Assembly: GCA_009733575.1 (NCBI GenBank)
Contig: ML769658.1
Coordinates: forward strand, 1 to 64,000
Source of the DNA: Gymnopus androsaceus JB14
Taxonomy: Eukaryota; Basidiomycota; Agaricomycetes; Agaricales; Omphalotaceae
DNA: 64,000 nt
Direction of reading: 5' to 3'
This document shows, in pieces, positions 57,332 to 64,000 of the stretch (position 1 is the first letter of the stretch; each line of letters begins with the position of its first letter). The notes under the pieces are model-generated. The model was given only the letters and a program-made list of their open reading frames with translations, was not told the origin of the DNA and did no database searches. The translations under genes and the position numbers were made by a program.

Positions 57332-58810
57332 CTACCTTCCTTTATCCCTGGGGTCCCTAATACCCCTGACGTCTCTACGGTCACCACGGTACACACCCCC
57401 ACACCCGCCCGAACCTTTTGGCGAAGACCTCGGACCGCCATAGCTGAGGATGGTTATCGCTACTAGCAACCCGCCTATATTCCGCATGTGCAGGAGAAGG
57501 AGGAAGATCATAATACGCAGCTGGTCCCGAGGATTACCACCAAGGCCTTGCATCATGGCGATGTGCATGTACCCATGCCACCCATGCGCCGAATGCGAGG
57601 TAGGAGGTATATGCGGAGGAGGAGGGTATTTCGGTGGTCTACGAGGTGCCGAAGGCACAGAAGCTGTAGAGCCTGAATACGAAGAAGAACCTGGAGGTGC
57701 TAAAGGGCTATAGATTTGGGCTATAGATTTTCCGCTCTAGCGCGTTTGGCCGGAGTTTGGCCTCTAGTTCTTTCGCTATCCATCTCCCAATCTCCCTATT
57801 GCGATTCCCATTATCGACTTGTGGACCAACACGGGATATGTTGTAGGAGACATGTGAACAAGTCCTCCAGCGGATGTAGGAGGAGGACATCGACCTGGTT
57901 CACTGGCGCGTGGCACATACCGTGGGTCTGCACTGGAAAGCAAGAGTGAAGCAGGGATAGGAATCCCACCTCCACCTACACTACGCCGAGGAGGCAACGG
58001 TAACCCACTGGAGAAGAGTGAAGTTCTAGGAAGAGAGATATGTCGTTCGTGGTCGCGATCGCCTTCATGAACTTCCCTAGCTTCATTACGGGAAGATGCC
58101 ATAGTAGACGATGCGGAAGTCGGAGGTGGGGAAGCACGATTGGCACTGGCTGCAGTGTTGGGATTAGTCGGAGTCAGAGGAGCATCGGATGTTCTGGCTG
58201 GGCCAGTTGGAAGAATAGCACTGCTAAAGGCAACGATAGGAGCTGTCGTCGGAGGTCCTGCCAAAGGTCGACGCTCTCTGTCCCTTTATCTGCCCCTATC
58301 CCAAACTGGCGGATGAGCCAACCTTGAGCTCGAACATTCTGCAGCAGCGACCGGTAATTCACCGATTTGCGGACGATTTTCGCTATACCTGCGCCTATGC
58401 ATGGGACGGGCGAACGTTAATATTGGTGGTACTGCTCGAGGGTGAATGCGCTCTACACGTTTGCTGTCACTGTCAGATCTGCAATAATGTTAATCGAGGA
58501 TGAAAAGATCTTCTTTGGAATCACACCGGTACCTGCGCAGCTAGTAATTGCCTGTAGCAGAACGGAATGGTTCTAATGCAGTACACAAAATGGTTGTCTC
58601 GTCAACTTGAACTTCTCGGTGACGTTCATGCACGCGACGTTCTAATACCTGGCCGACAAAAAACTGGGATAGATTTATGAGTGAAGGAACGAGTGTAAAA
58701 TAATAGCTACATACACCAATATCATCGACAGCCCGAGTCTGGCGCCTCGCATCTTTTACGGTAAGTATACCAGGTTTTGCATGATGGCCGTTCCTGCGGT
58801 ACTTTCCATA
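57332..58810 (-). CDS. Unrecognised GC-rich multi-exon gene
   Basis: Coding-like segments on the minus strand appear in order. First is GKYRRNGHHAKPGILTVKDA near 58800-58750, ending ARRQTRAVDDIG before a GTATGT donor at about 58711. The acceptor GTCGGCCAG precedes VLERRVHERHREVQVDETTI near 58645-58590. A segment with RIHPRAVPPILTFARPMHRR near 58440-58380 follows, then a long Pro/Ser/Ala-rich low-complexity part (58264-57776), then a Gly/Arg-rich end (GGCGGVYRGDRRDVRG) reaching the stop at 57332. The exon joins after 58560 are uncertain and the start is not fixed. The protein looks largely disordered with a basic, RGG-like tail, which might suggest nucleic-acid binding; that is inference. No family is recognised. 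Confidence 0.4.
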
Positions 58811-59618
58811 CGAGGATTGGTACTACAGGATTTTTTGCAGCTGCCTAGCGAGGCGTAGATGGACGATTCAGACACCGGGGAAGATGGTTTACACCTGCGT
58901 AACTTGTGAGACAAGCAGAGACGTTTAGCCGCCGATTCCCGTACTGTATTAGGCGCTCATTACATTTTCCTGACCGTCAGCATTGAACGTATTGAACTTC
59001 GCTTGAACTTCGCTTTTGTTTTTCCCGCCATCCCTCTTAGCGTTTAGTTTTTTTAACTGCCTATTTGTTCCGAGATTTGGAATCTTTACGTGCGCGTGCA
59101 ACAGAGCCACCTGCGTGGAGCCAAATCCCAAGATTAGATATTTACATTCAGCTAGAAGAGTCTCGCCTCTTGTCATATCTCATACTTACTGGCTATTTCA
59201 CTCTTCATCAACGCTATTCTAGACCACCCAACACTTTGGGTACTGCGGACGGGGCTACTTGATGGGACCGCATGTGGATTACCCCTTGGGCGACCAGTGC
59301 ATCGACTATCTCCCCGGTTACATTCATTCCTACCATTTCCGCAGCGCTTTCGTCCCCTTGCTTTTCCCGCTCATAAACAATTGTTAAACCCACCTAGGAT
59401 CGTCAACCAGTATCGCTCCGGGCCCTGGAATAGCGTTTATCTTCAAGTTTCGAATACAATTATCTCCCGCTGTACGTAGCTAGCTCAAACGCTCGGGTAG
59501 TTATCGTCAGTTATTCTCCTATCCTTCCCTCTTGAGATTGAATCTCCTTTGCTTCCGTTTCTGCAGGACAGGAACACCTTGCGCGACGCTTGCCTATAAT
59601 CACGCTAGGAGTGGATTA
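58811..59618. other. Intergenic region between divergent genes
   Basis: It probably holds the first exon and promoter of the minus-strand gene on the left and the upstream region of the OPT gene on the right. The small ORFs at 58949-59479 show no domain. Confidence 0.45.
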
Positions 59619-59628
59619 CTATATAAAT
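59619..59628 (+). promoter_or_regulatory. Likely TATA box of the OPT transporter
   Basis: ctatataaat lies about 370 bases upstream of the ATG at 59990 and is a strong TATA match. A 5' UTR of over 300 bases, possibly with an intron, would follow. Confidence 0.45.
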
Positions 59629-59989
59629 ATTTCCCGAGGTCTGTCTGTGTTGTGCGTCGATTGGACGTATCTTAAACCAAGCACAGTCAGCTGCTTTGTG
59701 CGGAGGCAATGGAGTGGAGACAGTCACTGCGACTTTTCCCGTTAAGGTATGTCGGCTATGTTCTCCCGTCGAAGCCAATTCCCAGAAGTTCCATTAATAC
59801 CATGTTCTTCATACTTCCTTATCGCTTTTACTCTCTTATCGTCACCTTGTGATTTTCCCGTGGTGGGAAGTTACCGCCATAATCATGGTGCTTCGACCGA
59901 GGAAAATAGTACAAAATGCTCATTGGATTGAACTGGTCCCTTGGGATTCCTCGTCCTATTGCTCTCTCGTCGCTTCGCCTGATTCAAGA

Positions 59990-62900
59990 ATGGCAAGCAC
60001 TCAACCCGTTCCTGCCCGTCAGGACAGTGAATTCATCGACGACATTGAGAAGAAAGTCTACGCCTCCTCTGACGAAAAGCCTGACTACGACGACGCGGTC
60101 ACTTACTCGGAAGACGGATTAGAAGAATTGCGATTAAAGCAGGCGGAGGAACTTGAGGTTATCTCAATGCCCAGCCCTTCAACTCGCCTCGTCGTCCTTA
60201 CCCTTTTTGTCTAGGCTCGTTTGGCGTCCGGTGCAGCTGATGACAGCGAGTATCTTGTCAAGGACGCTCACGATGTTTCAATCAAGGTTCTAAGTACCCG
60301 GTACGCACTCGTATGGCCAAGCATATTGCCCGAGATTTACAATGATGTATTACAGTGACGATTACGAGCTGCCCGTAGTCACTTTCCGCATGTTATTCTT
60401 GGGTCTTGGATTTTCAGCATTCGGGAGTAGGTGATTTACTTTGACTCCTGGCTCTTAACGTTTCTTTCTCTCAGGTGTGCTTGCACAACTCTATTACTTC
60501 AAGCCCCAGACACTTTCGGTCTCTGAAAGTTTTCTCTTGATTGTGATATACTTCATTGGTAAAGCTTGGGAGAAGTTTCTTCCGTCTCGTGGTCTCTTCC
60601 GATACATCAATCCTGGACCTTTCAACATCAAGGAACATGGTAATTATTACCTGGATTTCATTCCGAAGCTTCAGTTGACTCGATTGCATTTAGGTGCCGC
60701 TCTGATCATGGCTTTCACTGCAAGTTCTTCGGCAACCGCTATTCAGGTCATTTCTGTGCAATCCCTCTACTAGTAAGTTCAAGACAGGCTGGTACATTGG
60801 ATAATAAAATCACCTTCCTGTAGCGATAACCAGTTGAATCCGGGTATTGCAATCTTTACCCTTTTGGGTTCACAGCTCATCGGATATTCGTTTGCTGGCC
60901 TTTTGCAAGAGGCACTTGTTTACCCGTCAATCTGCTTCTGGCCTTCAGTCATTACCCCTGCCACTATCTTTCAAACGTAGGTGCTCATCAGCTGTGCTTC
61001 CAGCCTGGACCTAATCAATGCTTTCAGTCTTCACTTTGATGGTGGCTTGGGAAGCAAACGTACGAAGATCTTCTGGATCCTATTTGCAGGCATCTTCTGC
61101 TACGAGATTATCCCTCAGTGGATTTTCCCTGTCCTTACCGGAGTCAGCATTTTCTGTCTCGTCGACCATACTTCCTCCGTCATGCGTAACGTTTTTGGAG
61201 GAGCCAGTAACAACGAAGGCATGGGTGTAGGTGTACTTTTCCTGATGTTCGACGCATTTTGCTCAATGGCAGCAACAGCTTCTTGCCGTTTGCTTTGACT
61301 GGAATTTTATTGGCTCGGCCAGTCTGTACACCCCTCTCTGGACACAGCTGAACCAAGATATTGGTATTTGCTTTACCTACATTTTGATGTATGTACCGTC
61401 TCAGTTGCTTTAATCATTGGCATTGAAGATATTCTTTTAGGTGTGCTGTCTACTATGGAAATATCTGGCACGGACTCAATGTAGGTATTCATGAACCATC
61501 TTCCTTCAGTTGCTATTAAGCTATTTTAGTTCCCTTTCATGTCTCAAGCTATCTTTGATATCAATGGTTTGTTTATCATCTCCTTTCACGGCCATCATTC
61601 GCTGACTCGACTTCTCCTTAAAAGGCAACCAGGTAAATGATCTCTTTGGTTAGGCTCATACCATGCAATAATATCACCGAACAGTACAATCAAACCGCCA
61701 TTTTGACTGATAATAAGTTCGACCCCGTCAAATATGCTGAAGTTGGAGTAGGTTTTTCAAATTATCTGCGATATCATAACCTTGTCTGATCTATCTTGTT
61801 AGCCGGCTTATTTTGCGGCCACGAATGCCTTGTATTTCATAACTGCTAACCTTGCCATGGGGTGAGTGCTTCCCTTTGTTGATTTGGTGATGACTGATTT
61901 TCTAATTTGCTACTATTCCACCCCCGACGCGACCGTGCCATACTCACTCATTCTGCATCTCTCCTCCACCCTTCCCCCGTTACGTGTCTCGGTCCCTCAC
62001 ACCCAGTGCTACTATTTCTCATGTCCTTTGTTTCTACTGGAATGAGCTGCTCCCATTTTTCCGCATGCTGAACCCATGGAACAAAACAGTAACTGTTACT
62101 CATGACGAGCACTACACTGCAATGAAACGGTATAGACGGCACGTGTTATTTCGTTACAACAACTGATGGGAGTTGCGGTTAGATATGAAAAAGTCCCCAA
62201 ATATTGGTTCCTTGCATTGCTAGCCATTGCCTACGGCATGGCCCAGGCGACAGATTACACAGGGAAATCCAACTTTACCTGGTGGCAGCTTACTGTTGTA
62301 AGTGCCCATCATCGATTAGGTGTATACATAAAGGCCCACGTACTCATAGATTCTGTTCCTCTCGAGTTTCTTCACCATTGCATACTGCACAACTTCCGCC
62401 ATCCTTGGCTACTCTCAATTTAGCACCCAACTTGATGGCTTCTACTCCATGATTGGATCTTATGTACGTGACCCATACACTAACCCATTTTCTCTCTGCT
62501 CACACCCGTTCCTTTAGATGGCTCCAGGAGACCCTATAGCCAACATGTATGCTGCTTTGTAAGTCAAAGTTAATCTTCTTCACCCGGTTACCTTGAGTTA
62601 TATGTCTACCAGGTACGGAAGTCAGCCTACAGTGCAAGGCATTGCACTGGAGATTTGAAGCTTGGCCAGTACCTCAAGATCCCTCCCAAGGTCAATTTCC
62701 TTGTTCAAGTCATGGGTTGTATTGTCGTATGTCTTTGATCGCATTTCGTGTAGCATTGCGTATAACTGCTTCCCAGGGTGCTCTCTTAAACTATGTGATG
62801 GAACTCTCCATTGTGAGTCAGCAGAGAGCGGCTCTGCTTACCATAGCCGGTACCCGTCTATGGTCAGGTCAGAATGCGCAAAGTTTCAACTCAAATGCCA

Positions 62901-63556
62901 TATCTTGGGGTGCTCTTGGACGGGAGATGTTCAGTCCAGGCAAAACCTACTTCATGGTCCCTGTTGCTCTTGCTATTGGTACTGTCCCTCCCCTCATTCA
63001 ATATGCCCTACATCGCAAGTGGCCCCGTAACATTTTCCTCAAGAACTTTAACACGAGTATTGTTCTCCAGTATTCATGTGTCCTCGGTGGTACGAATTAA
63101 TGTCCATTCAGCTTGTTCATGATATACTAAAATGTTCTGTGTAGTCGGGGGTTAACACTCAAGTGAACACATCTATGGCGCTTGGTGTTATCTCTCAGTA
63201 CTGGGTCCGTAACAGGTACCCTCGTGCTTTTACCAAATGTAAATTTTCGAGGGGAAAAATCAAGTGGGACTTCTTACTGATCCATTCCTTCAACCTGCAG
63301 ACAACTACATTGTTGCTGGTGCCCTTGACGGAGGAACCCAGGTCATATCATTCATTCTTAACCTGGCACTTTTTGGTGCAGCAGGTCCTGCTGTTCCTGT
63401 GAGTCCCAATCATGCTAACTCACTCGCATCATCTCTAATGGGCTTCCTTCCTTATGCAATAGTTCCCGCAGGTGAGTTTTATTTTGTGGGTTTTCTGTTT
63501 GCCTTCAGGTCTTCATCCCGGTCACCTGCTGCACCCCGTATTGTCAAGCGCATTAG
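59990..63556 (+). CDS. OPT-family oligopeptide transporter
   Basis: This is a gene with more than ten short introns, start MASTQPVPARQDSE at 59990. A cytosolic acidic N-terminus comes first. The family landmarks follow: DDYELPVVTFRMLFLGLGF (60358-60420), the INPGPFNIKEH signature (60608-60640) of the oligopeptide transporter family, GSQLIGYSFAGLLQEALVYP, the NVFGGASNNEGMG motif (61190-61225), later NATNALYFITANLAMG-like ATNALYFITANLAMG near 61820, STQLDGFYSMIGSYM near 62425, and FTKYNFLVAGALDGGTQ-type AGALDGGTQVISF near 63315-63350. It should import small peptides with protons across the plasma membrane. The 3' end is odd: after FPQ the reading ends with a short Cys-containing tail at TAG 63554-63556. 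There, sequence like 60325 onward starts again, so the native C-terminus has probably been replaced at a duplication joint. Confidence 0.85.
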
Positions 63557-64000
63557 CCGAGATTTACAAAATGTATCCACGTGACGACTACGAGCTGCCT
63601 GTAGTCACTTTCCGCATGTTATTCTTGGGTCTTGGCTTTTGTCAGCATTCGGGAGTAGGTGATTTAACTTTGACTCCTGCTTTCAATAATTCAACATTCT
63701 TTCAGGTGTCTTGCACAACTCTATTACTTCAAGCCCCAGACACTTGGTCTCTGAAAGCTTCCTTTTAATTGTGATTTACTTCATGTAAAGCTTGGGAGAA
63801 GTTTCTTCCGTCTCGTGGTCTCATTCCGATACATAATCCTGGACCTTTTCAACATCAAGGAACATGGTAATTATTACCTGGATTTCATTCCGAAGCTTTC
63901 TAGTTGACTCGATTGTTTAGGTGCCGCTCTGATCATGGCTTTCACTAAGCAAGTTCTTCGGCAACCGCTATTCAGGTCATTATCTGAGCAATCCCCTCTA
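63548..64000 (+). pseudogene. Partial tandem copy of the OPT gene
   Basis: From gccgagatttaca at about 63556 the sequence repeats 60325-60760 at high identity in the exons (DDYELPVVTFRMLFLGLGF again) and lower identity in the intron at 63652-63705. The copy lacks the N-terminal exons and has several one- to three-base indels (for example a lost tgg in cttcat-gtaaag near 63785 and extra bases near 63820 and 63900). It runs off the window edge. It is either a decayed tandem duplicate or an error-prone assembly end. Confidence 0.75.

Noticed and set aside
57450..57713. Plus-strand Arg/Gly-rich ORFs at 57450-57713
   Set aside because: They mirror the minus-strand Gly/Pro-rich coding region; neither has a domain, and splice signals favour the minus strand.

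Overview
The window reads as nuclear DNA of a filamentous basidiomycete, most likely an Agaricomycete with a repeat-rich genome. The signs are short introns (about 45-70 bp, GTRNGT...YAG), host genes of fungal type (MFS sugar transporter, OPT oligopeptide transporter, cyanamide-hydratase-like HD protein, a C-terminal piece of a Cdc7/SepH-type septation kinase), and abundant copia, gypsy, hAT and pogo elements with fungal features. The species cannot be fixed from the sequence.

Layout. 1-7073: a decayed Ty1/copia element (about 996-6516), then a remnant tentatively linked to a pogo element. 7074-11874: a complete hAT element with exact 8-bp target duplications and a long intron-containing transposase gene; pogo-like sequence lies on its right (11883-12556). 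12.6-16 kb: repeats, including a 33-bp minisatellite and a CATCAG-ended TIR element. 16.2-19 kb: remains of two membrane-type genes and one apparently intact spliced gene of the cyanamide hydratase family. 19448-30293: a complete Ty3/gypsy element with two 740-bp LTRs, a gag-pro-pol region broken by several TGA codons, and an additional reading frame after pol that a 687-bp foldback element has split. 30294-34146: a second hAT transposase gene, itself interrupted by an insert carrying telomere-like repeats. 34.8-36.2 kb: an unusual AT-rich, Asn-rich 438-codon ORF. 36421-37239: a hAT-type MITE. 38.9-40.7 kb: the ARM-repeat C-terminus of a SIN kinase without its kinase domain. 41.4-44.1 kb: a gene of a basidiomycete-type family of unknown function. 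45-49.2 kb: mostly gene-free, with several foldback elements. 49431-53225: one membrane-protein gene carrying three separate transposon insertions. 53.3-64 kb: the host-gene part, with an MFS sugar transporter (minus), an unrecognised gene (minus), an OPT transporter (plus) and the start of a truncated tandem copy of it.

How it fits together. About 45 kb is mobile-element-driven and nested (element within element within gene), while the right 10 kb is ordinary nutrient-transport gene space. A mutational theme runs through the older elements: in the gypsy pol and in the second hAT the stop codons are TGA where the family context suggests Arg, and the 3' LTR differs from the 5' LTR largely at CpG sites. 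That pattern fits CpG methylation and deamination as a silencing mark. The most interesting items are the gypsy's extra ORF, the CATCAG elements with 2-bp duplications, the triple-hit gene, and the AT-rich ORF.
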